Of a stretch of DNA of 64,000 bases, positions 33,652 to 42,167 are shown piece by piece. This stretch comes from Streptomyces endocoffeicus (GTDB lineage: Bacteria > Actinomycetota > Actinomycetes > Streptomycetales > Streptomycetaceae), in contig NZ_JAERRG010000028.1 in the NCBI RefSeq assembly GCF_016741935.1, positions 59,791-123,790 of the forward strand, written 5' to 3'. The notes beneath the pieces were generated by a model. That model was not told the origin of the DNA and searched no databases. It worked only from the letters and a program-made list of their open reading frames with translations. How positions within the stretch are numbered: the first letter of the stretch is position 1; each line of letters begins with the position of its first letter. The translations under genes and the position numbers were made by a program.

Positions 33652-33771
33652 CCGTCTACGTTACTGCGACCGGGTACGTTCCCCCGGCCGGACCCCTTCC
33701 CAGCGGTTCCCGGGACCCCGTACGGCGCCTTTTCCGAGGCCACGAGGTCCCCGCGAGCACCCTCGGGCCGG

Positions 33772-33809
33772 TTAACCTGGGTGAAACAAATGGGTCATGC
33801 CCGGGAAAT
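33772..33809 (+). promoter_or_regulatory. GlnR-type box upstream of glnA
   Basis: The spaced pattern TTAAC-N6-GAAAC-N6-GTCAT-N6-GAAAT matches the known actinobacterial GlnR consensus of alternating gTnAc and GaAAc half sites at 11-bp periodicity. It lies 98-135 bp before the glnA start, as expected for nitrogen control of glutamine synthetase. Confidence 0.85.
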
Positions 33810-33906
33810 CCCGTCTGCCTATGGTCGGCGGGAGCGCGCCACCGCACATGGAATCGCGCCACCGGACATATCCCCGTCCCACCGCGGCCGGGCTAGGAGG
33901 AGTTGG

Positions 33907-35316
33907 ATGTTCCAGAACGCCGACGACGCTCGGAAGTTCATCTCGGACGAGGACGTGAAGTTCGTCGACGTCCGCTTCTGTGACCTTCCCGGCGTCATGC
34001 AGCACTTCACCGTACCGGCGCAGGCGTTCGACCCGAACGAGGAGCTGGCCTTCGACGGCTCGTCGATCCGCGGCTTCCAGGCGATCCACGAGTCGGACAT
34101 GGCGCTGCGTGCGGACCTGTCCACGGCGCGTGTCGACCCGTTCCGCCGGGACAAGACGCTCAACATCAACTTCTTCATCCACGACCCGATCACGGGTGAG
34201 CAGTACAGCCGTGACCCGCGGAACATCGCGAAGAAGGCCGAGGCCTACCTCGCCTCCACCGGTATCGCCGACACCGCGTACTTCGGCCCTGAGGCCGAGT
34301 TCTACGTGTTCGACAGCGTGCGCTTCGAGACCAAGGCGAACGAGTCCTTCTACCACATCGACTCCGAGGCGGGCGCCTGGAACACCGGTGCGCTGGAGGA
34401 CAACCGGGGTTACAAGGTCCGCTACAAGGGCGGCTACTTCCCGACCCCGCCGGTCGACCACTTCGCCGATCTGCGTGCCGAGATCTCCCTGGAGCTGGAC
34501 AAGGCCGGTCTCCAGGTCGAGCGCCAGCACCACGAGGTGGGCACCGCCGGCCAGGCCGAGATCAACTACAAGTTCAACACGCTGCTGGCCGCGGCCGACG
34601 ACCTGATGCTGTTCAAGTACATCGTCAAGAACGTGGCGTGGAAGAACGGCAAGACCGCGACCTTCATGCCGAAGCCGATCTTCGGTGACAACGGCTCGGG
34701 CATGCACGTCCACCAGTCGCTGTGGCAGGGCGGCTCCCCGCTCTTCTACGACGAGCAGGGCTACGCGGGCCTGTCGGACACCGCCCGCTACTACATCGGC
34801 GGCATCCTCAAGCACGCCCCGTCGCTGCTGGCCTTCACCAACCCGACGGTGAACTCCTACCACCGCCTGGTCCCGGGCTTCGAGGCGCCGGTCAACCTGG
34901 TGTACTCGCAGCGTAACCGCTCCGCCGCGATGCGTATCCCGATCACCGGCTCCAACCCGAAGGCCAAGCGCGTCGAGTTCCGCGCCCCGGACTCCTCGGG
35001 CAACCCGTACCTGGCCTTCTCCGCCCTGCTCCTCGCGGGCCTGGACGGCGTCAAGAACAAGATCGAGCCGGCCGAGCCGATCGACAAGGACCTCTACGAG
35101 CTCGCCCCCGAGGAGCACGCGGGCGTCCCCCAGGTCCCGACCTCCCTCCCGGCCGTTCTCGACGCCCTCGAGGCCGATCACGAGTTCCTCCTCCAGGGCG
35201 GTGTCTTCACCTCCGACCTGATCGAGACCTGGATCGACTACAAGCGCACCAACGAGATCGCCCCGCTGCAGCTGCGTCCGCACCCGCACGAGTTCGAGCT
35301 CTACTTCGACGTGTGA
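33907..35316 (+). CDS. glnA: Glutamine synthetase type I (GlnA)
   Basis: Makes glutamine from glutamate and ammonia as a dodecamer. The 469-residue protein has the beta-Grasp start (VKFVDVRFCDLPGVMQHFTV), the FDGSSIRGF motif, the metal-binding FGPEAEFYVFD, the ATP/glutamate site NGSGMHVHQSLW, and the adenylylation loop KDLYELAPEE with its Tyr. It therefore belongs to the GSI-beta group regulated by GlnE. ATG 33907 has AGGAGGAG seven bases ahead. A GlnR-type box precedes it and a strong terminator follows. Confidence 0.97.
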   Translation: MFQNADDARKFISDEDVKFVDVRFCDLPGVMQHFTVPAQAFDPNEELAFDGSSIRGFQAIHESDMALRADLSTARVDPFRRDKTLNINFFIHDPITGEQYSRDPRNIAKKAEAYLASTGIADTAYFGPEAEFYVFDSVRFETKANESFYHIDSEAGAWNTGALEDNRGYKVRYKGGYFPTPPVDHFADLRAEISLELDKAGLQVERQHHEVGTAGQAEINYKFNTLLAAADDLMLFKYIVKNVAWKNGKTATFMPKPIFGDNGSGMHVHQSLWQGGSPLFYDEQGYAGLSDTARYYIGGILKHAPSLLAFTNPTVNSYHRLVPGFEAPVNLVYSQRNRSAAMRIPITGSNPKAKRVEFRAPDSSGNPYLAFSALLLAGLDGVKNKIEPAEPIDKDLYELAPEEHAGVPQVPTSLPAVLDALEADHEFLLQGGVFTSDLIETWIDYKRTNEIAPLQLRPHPHEFELYFDV

Positions 35317-35350
35317 GCCGTGCGCGCTCTGTGAGCCCTTCCGGCTCCGG

Positions 35351-35394
35351 CCGAGCCCCCGCCACCGCCCTGATGGGCGGCGACGGGGGCTCGG
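35351..35394 (+). terminator. Terminator after glnA
   Basis: CCGAGCCCCCG / CGGGGGCTCGG forms the base of a stem that continues with CGCC/GGGCG inner pairing. It lies 35 bp after the glnA stop and ahead of the convergent Ig-like gene. Confidence 0.8.
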
Positions 35395-35409
35395 TGGTGT
35401 GTGGCTGGG

Positions 35410-36000
35410 TCATGCCGTCGGGTTGACGGTCTGGGTGTCGGTGCCGGAGGACGGCAGGAAGCTGGTGTCGCCGTTGTAGAGGGCGACCACCGGGTTGGTG
35501 CCGACGCCCAGGGTGCTGAGGGACAGCGTCGCGACGCCCCCCGACAGTGGCTGGACGAAGGCGCCGCCGCCGGAGCCGCCGATGATGAAGGTGACCGTCC
35601 CGGTCGGGACGCCCGCGCCGGGCGCGACCGGGGCGACGTTGGCGGTGAAGGTCACCGACTGTCCCAGCGTCGAGGGGTCCGGCGCCGAGGACACCGATGT
35701 GGTGGTGGCCGCCTGGATGACGAGGATGACGTTGGCGCCGGTGGACGGGGAGAAGTTGGTGTCACCGTTGTAGTTGCCGAGGACGGCGTGGGCACCGACG
35801 CTCAGGTTGGGGGCGGTGACCGAGGTCGTCCCGCCGGACAGGGTCCCGGTCAGGGTGGGGCCACCGGTGATGACGAAGGTGACGGTGCCGGTGGGGGTTC
35901 CGGTGCCGAGCGGGATCACGGTCGCGGTGAGCGTGACCGACTGTCCGAAGGTGGCGGGGTTGGGTGAGACCGTGACCAGGGTGATCGTGGGCGTAGCCAT
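35410..36000 (-). CDS. Ig-like (Big_3-type) repeat protein
   Basis: A 196-residue protein made of two tandem Ig-like beta domains of about 90 residues. Each shows the pattern V(S)PxPxTxGQSVT(L/F)TA followed by GxPTGTVTF, an AxLxV turn and Y(N)GDTxFxPS. No signal peptide or anchor is evident from the ATG at 36000, which has GGAGGG eight bases ahead, so export is unexplained. Such domains usually mediate surface adhesion. A degraded paralogue lies at 36353-36906. It converges on glnA. Confidence 0.82.
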   Translation of the reverse strand: MATPTITLVTVSPNPATFGQSVTLTATVIPLGTGTPTGTVTFVITGGPTLTGTLSGGTTSVTAPNLSVGAHAVLGNYNGDTNFSPSTGANVILVIQAATTTSVSSAPDPSTLGQSVTFTANVAPVAPGAGVPTGTVTFIIGGSGGGAFVQPLSGGVATLSLSTLGVGTNPVVALYNGDTSFLPSSGTDTQTVNPTA

Positions 36001-36352
36001 GGGTGGCCCTCCAAGTGGTGTGGGGTGGTGGGCCGTTACTCGCCACGCATGTGGGAACACGGCGCGACGGCGCATCGGCGGTCAGGGGGTGCGCGCGTAC
36101 GGCGATCCACGCGGGGGCGTCCCCCGGCAGATGTGGAACCCACCGGTCTGTAGCACCAGTAGGCGCGCGACTCGCCGTCAACCGCCAGGGATGTGCCGCC
36201 GAATTACCCCGGATAGCGCAGCGCTCGGCGGCCTTCCCCGCGCACACCATCCGCCCCGTGCCGCGCGCGTTCCCCGTGGTCAGAGCACCGCGTACGCACC
36301 GCGCACAGGACGGGTGCCGGGTTGCCCCCGTGCCGTCGTGTCGTCGCGGGGG
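36001..36352. other. Intergenic region with no recognised feature
   Basis: These 352 bp separate the Ig-like gene from its degraded paralogue and presumably hold the Ig-like gene promoter. No convincing -10/-35 pair, hairpin or coding segment is visible. Confidence 0.5.
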
Positions 36353-36906
36353 TCAGCCGTCGCCGAAACCGCCCCCGAAACCGCCGTCGAAGCCACCGCC
36401 GTCGCCGAAGCCACCGTCGAACGCACCGGTCCCGTAGTCGGGGCCGAGGGACCCGCCCAGCAGCGTGCCGTGCCGGTTGGGATCCCGGTGGCCGGCGCGT
36501 TCGGCGTGACCGTGGCGGTGAACGTCACCGGCTGCCCGAACACGGACGGGTTCACCGAGGACATCAGCGTCGTGGTCGTGGCCGCGGGCCCGGGGTTCAC
36601 GGTGTGGGTGTCGGTGCCGCTGGACGGCAGGAAGTTGGCGTCGCCGTTGTAGATGGCGACCACGGTGTGGGTGCCGACGCCGAGGGTACTGAGGGACAGC
36701 GTCGCGACGCCCCCCGACAGCGGCTGGGCGAACGTACCGCCCCCGCTGCCGCTGATGGAAAAGGTGACCGTGCCGGTCGGGACGCCCGCACCGGGCGCGA
36801 TCGGGGTGACCGTGGCGGTGAACGTCACCGACTGCCCCGGCGCACCTCCCACCCCATGCGCGGCGCGCGTACCCCATCCCCTACTGCCCACGCACGCGGG
36901 GCGCAT
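36353..36906 (-). pseudogene. Degraded Ig-like repeat paralogue
   Basis: Residues matching GQSVTFTATVTPIAPGAG and the following Ig domain are about as similar to the second domain of the 35410-36000 protein as a recent duplicate would be. The N-terminus is cut off, replaced by unrelated residues from the ATG at 36906. A second Ig domain breaks off after GIPTGT: in the alternative frame the protein ends in a Gly/Phe-rich tail (GAFDGGFGDGGGFDGGFG), which looks like the natural C-terminus. A 5' truncation plus a frameshift or deletion is the simplest reading. Confidence 0.65.
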
Positions 36907-36927
36907 GGCGCGTGGCGTGGCGTGGCG

Positions 36928-37818
36928 TCAGAGGAAGTGGCCGCTGGCCAGGTAGGGCGCCGGAGGCGGCATGGCGCGGAGGGCCAGATAGCCCTCCTGG
37001 CCGATGTCGAGGCGGGCGGCCAGGCCGACGTCGACCGCCCATTCGTTGGCCGGGGTGATGCAGTTGACGAGGGTGTCGCCGCCGGAGGCGGCCAGGGCCT
37101 CCCAGAGCAGGTCCTGGGCGGTGGCCGGCTGGGCGGCGGCGAGGAGGGCGGCGCGGCCCTGGTCGTCGATGTAGACATAGCCCGGTCTGCCGTAGGCGCG
37201 GGAGACGACGAGCCGCAGGGTGCCCCGCATATAGGCGTGGTCGGGGCCGTGGCCGGCGCCGCGCAGGCGCCGGTCGAGGTGGTTCATCCAGTCGATGTCG
37301 TCGTCCCGTCCCTCGCGGACGCCGGTGACGGCGGGGAGGGTGGCGCGGTCGACGGTGCCGACCATGCGCATCTGGGGGTGGAGCGAGAACCCGGCGAGGC
37401 GGTAGCGCCGGGTCGCCCCGGGGTGGACGGTGGACGAGAACATGCCCTGACGGCCGTCGGCATGAGCCAGGGCCGCGTCCATGAGGCGCCGGCCGATGCC
37501 CTTGGCCTGGTGGCCGGGGAGCACACCGTACGTGGCGAGGAACCAGAACGGGCCGCGGTTCTGGGAGATGGCGAAGCCGATGACGCCGTCGCCGCCTTCG
37601 GATTCGTCCACGGCGACCCAGCAGCCGCCGGGGTCCTCGGTGAGGAAGTGGCGCATCCGGTCGATCCACTGCCGGGAGGCGGCGGCCGGGCGGGGCCGGG
37701 GCTCGGGCTCGCCGACCCTCCTGCCGCGGCGGTCGGCCTCGAGGAACGTGGTGGCCGAGGCGCGTTCGGCGGAGGGAAGGTCGTCGGAGCACAGCGGCCT
37801 GACCCGGACGGAGTCCAT
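36928..37818 (-). CDS. GNAT family N-acetyltransferase
   Basis: A 296-residue acetyltransferase. The acetyl-CoA loop (motif A) is GVLPGHQAKGIGRRLMDAAL at about 95-115, preceded by the beta-4 segment GVIGFAISQNRGPFWFLATY. The C-terminal half looks like a second, degenerate GNAT-type domain (GRPGYVYIDDQGRAALLAAA), as in other duplicated-GNAT proteins. The substrate is unknown. It ends a two-gene unit: the LysE exporter gene upstream stops six bases before this ATG (37818), so an acetylate-and-export or resistance pairing is possible. Confidence 0.88.
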   Translation of the reverse strand: MDSVRVRPLCSDDLPSAERASATTFLEADRRGRRVGEPEPRPRPAAASRQWIDRMRHFLTEDPGGCWVAVDESEGGDGVIGFAISQNRGPFWFLATYGVLPGHQAKGIGRRLMDAALAHADGRQGMFSSTVHPGATRRYRLAGFSLHPQMRMVGTVDRATLPAVTGVREGRDDDIDWMNHLDRRLRGAGHGPDHAYMRGTLRLVVSRAYGRPGYVYIDDQGRAALLAAAQPATAQDLLWEALAASGGDTLVNCITPANEWAVDVGLAARLDIGQEGYLALRAMPPPAPYLASGHFL

Positions 37819-37824
37819 ACGGGG

Positions 37825-38463
37825 CTAGTCCGCGCGGCCGGTCGCGGCGACGGTGACACCAAGGCCGATCATGGAGAGTCCGCCGACGCCGCCGACCATG
37901 GCGAGGCGCCGCGGGGAGCGGGCGAACCAGGTGCGGGCGGTGGCCGCGGCCAGGCCCCAGACGCTGTCGGAGATCACCGCGATGGCGTTGAAGACCAGCC
38001 CGAGCAGCAGCATCTGCGGCACGACATGTCCCTGCTCCCGGTCGACGAACTGGGGCAGTACGGCGGCGAAGAACACGATCGTCTTGGGGTTGGCCACACC
38101 GACCGCGAACCCCTCCCACAGCGTGCGCAGGCCCCCGCGGGCGGGACTGTCGCCGGTGAAGGCGGCCTGCAGCGAGCGGCGCTGCCGCACCGCCTTGACC
38201 CCCAGGTACACCAGATACGCGGCGCCCACCAGCTTCAGCGCGGTGAAGACGAGGACCGAGCGCTCCACCACCGATCCGACGCCCAGCGCCACGGCCACGA
38301 CCAGCGCATACGCCCCGAGCGTATTGCCGACGACCGTGGTCAGCGCGGCGCGGCGGCCCTGGGCCAGGGCCCGGCCGACCACGAAGAGCACGCTCGGACC
38401 GGGGATCACGATCAGCAGGAAGGACATGGCCGCGAAGGCGAGCAGTCGGTCGATGGACACCAT
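37825..38463 (-). CDS. LysE/RhtB family amino-acid exporter
   Basis: A 212-residue membrane protein with about six transmembrane helices. It carries the LysE-family N-terminal motif IVIPGPSVLFVVGRALAQGRR and the middle motif FAVGVANPKTIVFFAAVLPQ. It should export amino acids or related small molecules. The start is either MVSIDRLLAF (38463) or MRFMVSI three codons upstream (38472); neither has a good ribosome site. It lies upstream of the GNAT gene in one operon and is divergent from the ABC transporter at 38635. Confidence 0.9.
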   Translation of the reverse strand: MVSIDRLLAFAAMSFLLIVIPGPSVLFVVGRALAQGRRAALTTVVGNTLGAYALVVAVALGVGSVVERSVLVFTALKLVGAAYLVYLGVKAVRQRRSLQAAFTGDSPARGGLRTLWEGFAVGVANPKTIVFFAAVLPQFVDREQGHVVPQMLLLGLVFNAIAVISDSVWGLAAATARTWFARSPRRLAMVGGVGGLSMIGLGVTVAATGRAD

Positions 38464-38634
38464 GAAGCGCATCGAAGCATGCGAACGGCGCGCGACTCCA
38501 GCGCTTTTCCCGGTCGTGTGACACACGGACGCGCTCCACGATCGGTGGACCTCGCGTAAACCCTGGGCGCCCGGGTCCCGTTCTGCGGCAGTCTGAGGCA
38601 TACCGAATGGAAAACAGACTCTCAGGGGGGATTT

Positions 38635-40713
38635 GTGACGTCTCGATCCACGGAGCAGGCGGAACAGCCACCGGAACCACCATCGAAGCCTTCGGAACCT
38701 TCGAAGCCTTCGAAGCCTTCGGAACCTTCGGAACAACCATCGGACCGGCCCTCTGAACCACCATCGGAACCGTCGGCCGAGCGACCCGGTGAGGAGTTAC
38801 GGTTCCGGCCGCCCGCGCTGATGGCCCTGGAGCGGCATCCCGTCACCACCCGGGCCATGGCCCGCCGACTGCCCCAACTGGTGCGCCGCTCCCTGGCGTT
38901 GGCCTGGAAGGTGGACCGTAAGGCGGTGGTGGCGCTGCTGGTGTGCCAGGCGCTGTCGGGGTTCCTCGAGGCGTTCGGGCTGCTGGCCACCACCGGCACG
39001 ATCACGGCGCTCATCTCGTCCGGCCACATCACCGACCGGCTCCGGGACGCGCTGCCCTCGATCACGGTGCTGGCGGGGGCGGCCGGGCTGCGGGCGCTGC
39101 TGGGGATCGCGGTCAACAACATCTCCAGCCGGCTCTCCCCGCGGATCTCCCGGGAGGCCGAGACCCAGATGCTGGACGCGGCGATCAACGCCGAGCTGGC
39201 GGCGTACGACAACCCCGGGTTCAACGACAAGTGGGACGCGGCGGACCGGGGCGCCGAGGTGGCACGGGATCTGATCACCGAGTCGCAGCAGCTCATGGCG
39301 TGTCTGTCATCGCTGATCGCGGCGGCGGGCGTGGTCACCGTGCTGCATCCGGCGCTGCTGCCGCTGTTGCTGCTGGCCGCGCTGCCGCAGGGGATCGCGG
39401 GGATGAAGGCGGCCCGGGTGCAGTACGAGACCAGTCGTGCGATCAGCGCGGACCGGCGCACGCTCGGGCTGCTGCGCTGGTACATGGTGGACAAGGACAT
39501 CGCCGATCAGCTCCGTTCCGGCACCATGGCGGAGTTTCTGCTGAAGCGGTACCGGGCCATCGGGGCGCGGGTGGACGCGGCGACCGACAAGGCGGTGCAC
39601 CGGGGGGCGCGGTACGCGGTGCTGGGGGCGCTGGCCGGAGGGCTGGCGTCCGGGCTGGTCTGGGCGTCGCTGGCGCTGCTGCTGGGCGCGGGGCAGATGT
39701 CGGTGGCGTCGGCGGGTACGGCGGTGTTCGCGCTGCGGACGGTCGGCACCTCGCTGCAGGGGATGGTCGGCTATGGGACGCGGCTGTTCCGTACGGGGCT
39801 GTATCTGGACGACTGGGCGGAGTTCATCGAGGAGGCGGGCGGGCACCGGATGCGGCGCGGCGCCCTGGTCCCGGCGGCGCCGCGGGTCATCAGGGCCGAG
39901 GGGCTGACGTACGCCTATCCGGAGTCCGACGCCCCGGCCCTGGACGAGGTCACGCTCGAGGTGCGGCGGGGCGAGGTGCTCGCGCTGGTCGGGGAGAACG
40001 GCTCGGGCAAGACCACCCTGAGCAAGCTGCTGACCGGGCTCTATCTGCCCACCAAGGGCATGGTGACCTGGGACGGCGTGGGCGTGGCGGAGCTGGATCC
40101 GCAGGCGATGTGGCGGCATACGGCGGTCGTGCCGCAGGACTACGCGCACTGGCCGCTGTCCGCCCGCGACAACATCACCCTGGGCCAGCCGCACGGCGGG
40201 GACGAGCGGGTCCGGGAGGCGGCGGTCCACTCCGGGGCGCATGAGGTGGTGGACGGGCTGCGCAGCGGGCTGGACACCCTGCTCGCCCGGCAGTGGTGGG
40301 GCGGGGTGGAGCTGTCCGGCGGGCAGTGGCAGCGCATCGCGTTGGCCCGCGCGTTCCACCGGCCCGCGGGGCTGCTGGTGATGGACGAGCCCACCAGCGC
40401 GCTGGACGCCCGCGCCGAGCACCGGATCTTCGCGGGGCTGCGGCGGATCGCGGAGGACCGCGCCGTGGTCCTGGTGACCCACCGGCTGGCGAACGTGGCC
40501 GTGGCGGACCGGATCGTGGTGCTGGAGCGGGGGCGGGTGATCCAGCAGGGCACGTTCGCGGAACTGACGGGGTCCCCCGGGCTGTTCCGGGAGCTGTGGG
40601 AGCTGCAGAACGACCGCGGGACGCCGGAGAACGACCCCGGGACACCGGAGAACGACCCCGGCATGCCGCGGAACGACCCCGGCGTGCCGGCGCCGCGCGA
40701 GGCGGCGCCCTGA
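38635..40713 (+). CDS. ABC transporter, fused permease and ATPase
   Basis: A 692-residue half-transporter. The N-terminal 60 residues are a Ser-Glu-Pro/Lys-Pro repeat, followed by a membrane domain (about 80-380). The ATPase domain has Walker A GENGSGKTTLSKLL at about 453, the Q-loop TAVVPQDYAHWPLSARDNI, the signature ELSGGQWQRIALARAFH, Walker B LLVMDEPTSALDAR and the switch His in VTHRLANVAVADRI. The C-terminus carries four copies of a seven-residue NDPGTPE-like repeat. The substrate is unknown; absence of neighbouring biosynthetic genes gives no clue. The start is GTG 38635. Confidence 0.9.
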   Translation: MTSRSTEQAEQPPEPPSKPSEPSKPSKPSEPSEQPSDRPSEPPSEPSAERPGEELRFRPPALMALERHPVTTRAMARRLPQLVRRSLALAWKVDRKAVVALLVCQALSGFLEAFGLLATTGTITALISSGHITDRLRDALPSITVLAGAAGLRALLGIAVNNISSRLSPRISREAETQMLDAAINAELAAYDNPGFNDKWDAADRGAEVARDLITESQQLMACLSSLIAAAGVVTVLHPALLPLLLLAALPQGIAGMKAARVQYETSRAISADRRTLGLLRWYMVDKDIADQLRSGTMAEFLLKRYRAIGARVDAATDKAVHRGARYAVLGALAGGLASGLVWASLALLLGAGQMSVASAGTAVFALRTVGTSLQGMVGYGTRLFRTGLYLDDWAEFIEEAGGHRMRRGALVPAAPRVIRAEGLTYAYPESDAPALDEVTLEVRRGEVLALVGENGSGKTTLSKLLTGLYLPTKGMVTWDGVGVAELDPQAMWRHTAVVPQDYAHWPLSARDNITLGQPHGGDERVREAAVHSGAHEVVDGLRSGLDTLLARQWWGGVELSGGQWQRIALARAFHRPAGLLVMDEPTSALDARAEHRIFAGLRRIAEDRAVVLVTHRLANVAVADRIVVLERGRVIQQGTFAELTGSPGLFRELWELQNDRGTPENDPGTPENDPGMPRNDPGVPAPREAAP
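40609..40692. repeat. 21-bp in-frame tandem repeat at the 3' end of the ABC transporter gene
   Basis: Four imperfect units of AACGACCCCGGGACACCGGAG encode repeated NDPGTPE. Being a multiple of three, the repeat keeps frame and lengthens the C-terminal tail just before the stop at 40713. Confidence 0.85.
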
Positions 40714-40752
40714 GCGTCGGCTCCGCTCAGGGGCCGGCGCCGCCGGTCCCGC

Positions 40753-41262
40753 TCAGGGGCTCTGGAAGCGGCCGGCTTCGGCCGCGCGGGCGCGGGAGGC
40801 GGCTATCTCGGCGTAGGCCCGGTCGCGGCCCTCCCAGTGGGAGCCCTCGACTGACTTGCCGGGCTCGAGGTCCTTGTAGACCTCAAAGAAGTGGGTGATC
40901 TCCTTCCGGTCGAATTCGGGGACGTCGCCGATGTCCTGCACGCCGACATAGCGCGGGTCATGGGCCGGGACGCAGAGGATCTTCTCGTCCGGGCCCTGCT
41001 CGTCGCGCATGCAGTACATGCCGATGGCACGGCAGAGGATCACACAGCCGGGGAAGGTCGGCTCCGCGACGGTGATGAGGGCGTCCAGCGGATCGCCGTC
41101 CCGGCCGAGGGTGTGGTCGACATAGCCGTAGTCGGCCGGGTACTTCGTCGAGGTGAACAGCATCCGGTCCAGCCGGATCCGGCCGGTCTCATGGTCCATC
41201 TCGTACTTGTTGCGGGACCCCTCCGGGATCTCCACGACCACATCGAACTCACCCTGCTCCAT
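40753..41262 (-). CDS. ppa: Inorganic pyrophosphatase, soluble family I
   Basis: Hydrolyses pyrophosphate to two phosphates, pulling biosynthetic reactions forward. The 169-residue protein has the substrate-binding IPEGSRNKYEMDHETGRIRL, the signature DGDPLDALITVAEPTFPGC with the metal-binding Asp residues, and DEKILCVPAHDPRY. The C-terminal HFFEVYKDLEPGKSVEG is typical. ATG 41262 has GGAGG seven bases ahead. It diverges from the most common Streptomyces Ppa sequence as I recall it, so it may be a second paralogue. Part of its stop region (CCCCTGAGCGG) recurs 28 bp downstream. Confidence 0.95.
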   Translation of the reverse strand: MEQGEFDVVVEIPEGSRNKYEMDHETGRIRLDRMLFTSTKYPADYGYVDHTLGRDGDPLDALITVAEPTFPGCVILCRAIGMYCMRDEQGPDEKILCVPAHDPRYVGVQDIGDVPEFDRKEITHFFEVYKDLEPGKSVEGSHWEGRDRAYAEIAASRARAAEAGRFQSP

Positions 41263-41345
41263 CGCGGCCTCCGCTCCCCGTCGCGTTCCGGTGTGCTTCC
41301 AGTGTGCGCCGGGCCCGCCGGGCGGGCAGCTCCGACGGGGGCGCC

Positions 41346-42047
41346 TCAGCCGCCCCGCACCAGGGCGTCGATCTCGGCCTCGAAAAGGACCGAGGGATCG
41401 AAGCCCATGCCCGTGAACTGGCCTTGCACATCAAGGCTGATCACGCCGTGGAGCCGGGTCCAGGTGCGCAGCGCGCGGCCCTTCAGCTCACCACCGGGCT
41501 CCTCCCCTGGCACCCAGGAGCGCACACCCTCGAGATGACGCGCCAGCTCGGCCTCGAGCTCGGTGAGGGGCTGCTGCTCCGGGCCGGCGGTGGCGCCGCG
41601 CACGGTGGCGCCATCGGCGCCGCCGACGGCGGAGCAGGCGTCGACGATGGTCCGCATCATCCCGGCAGCGATCTCGGCGGTCTCCGGCGGCGCGTGGTAA
41701 CCGGGCACCGGGGTGCCGTAGATGAGCAGATAGCGGTCGGGCTGGCGCTTCGCCCAGTCGCGCAGGGCGCGGGCCATGGCGCGGAAGCGGTCGGCGGGGG
41801 CGGCGTCGGCCACGGCCTGGGCGAGGGTTTCGGCCAGATCGCGGTAGGTGTCGGTGATCAGCTCGGTCAGCAGCTCGTCCCGGCTCGCGAAATAGCGGTA
41901 GAGCGCGGGGCCGGTCATCCCCATCGCCTTCGCGATGGCGTTCACCGAGATGCCCGCCGTGCCCGACTCGGCCAGCTGGGCCAGGGCCACGGCCTTGGCC
42001 TCCTCCCGGGTCTGTTTGCGGTAGCGCTCGCGCCGTGCTGTCGCCAT
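41346..42047 (-). CDS. TetR/AcrR family transcriptional regulator
   Basis: A 233-residue repressor-type protein. The N-terminal helix-turn-helix (about 8-55) reads EEAKAVALAQLAESGTAGIS, AIAKAMGMTGPALYRYFASR. The C-terminal ligand domain resembles the TetR_C_13/WHG group (LLIYGTPVPGYHAPPETAE). ATG 42047 is chosen for GGAGG seven bases ahead. A short palindrome (42122-42143) lies in the 120-bp gap shared with the divergent oxidoreductase-carotenoid oxygenase operon, which is the probable target. Confidence 0.92.
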   Translation of the reverse strand: MATARRERYRKQTREEAKAVALAQLAESGTAGISVNAIAKAMGMTGPALYRYFASRDELLTELITDTYRDLAETLAQAVADAAPADRFRAMARALRDWAKRQPDRYLLIYGTPVPGYHAPPETAEIAAGMMRTIVDACSAVGGADGATVRGATAGPEQQPLTELEAELARHLEGVRSWVPGEEPGGELKGRALRTWTRLHGVISLDVQGQFTGMGFDPSVLFEAEIDALVRGG

Positions 42048-42082
42048 GGACGCGCCTCCCGTGCGGGTCTTCGAATTCGGAC

Positions 42083-42143
42083 TTGACACCTCGAGAGTAA
42101 CAGGTTCATTGTTTGGTTAGAAGTTCTCACAACGGCGAGAACT
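42083..42143 (+). promoter_or_regulatory. Divergent promoter and TetR-type operator
   Basis: TTGACA at 42083-42088 is a consensus -35, with a weak -10 candidate around 42105-42112. AGTTCTC (42122-42128) and GAGAACT (42137-42143) form perfect 7-bp arms around an 8-bp spacer, placed just downstream of that promoter, where a TetR repressor would block transcription of the gene at 42168. Confidence 0.6.
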
Positions 42144-42167
42144 CCTCACCGTGAAACGAGGTCAGCC

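Noticed and set aside
36322..38559. A 745-codon plus-strand frame opposite the GNAT and LysE genes
   Set aside because: Antisense to two conserved genes, with shadow-type composition.
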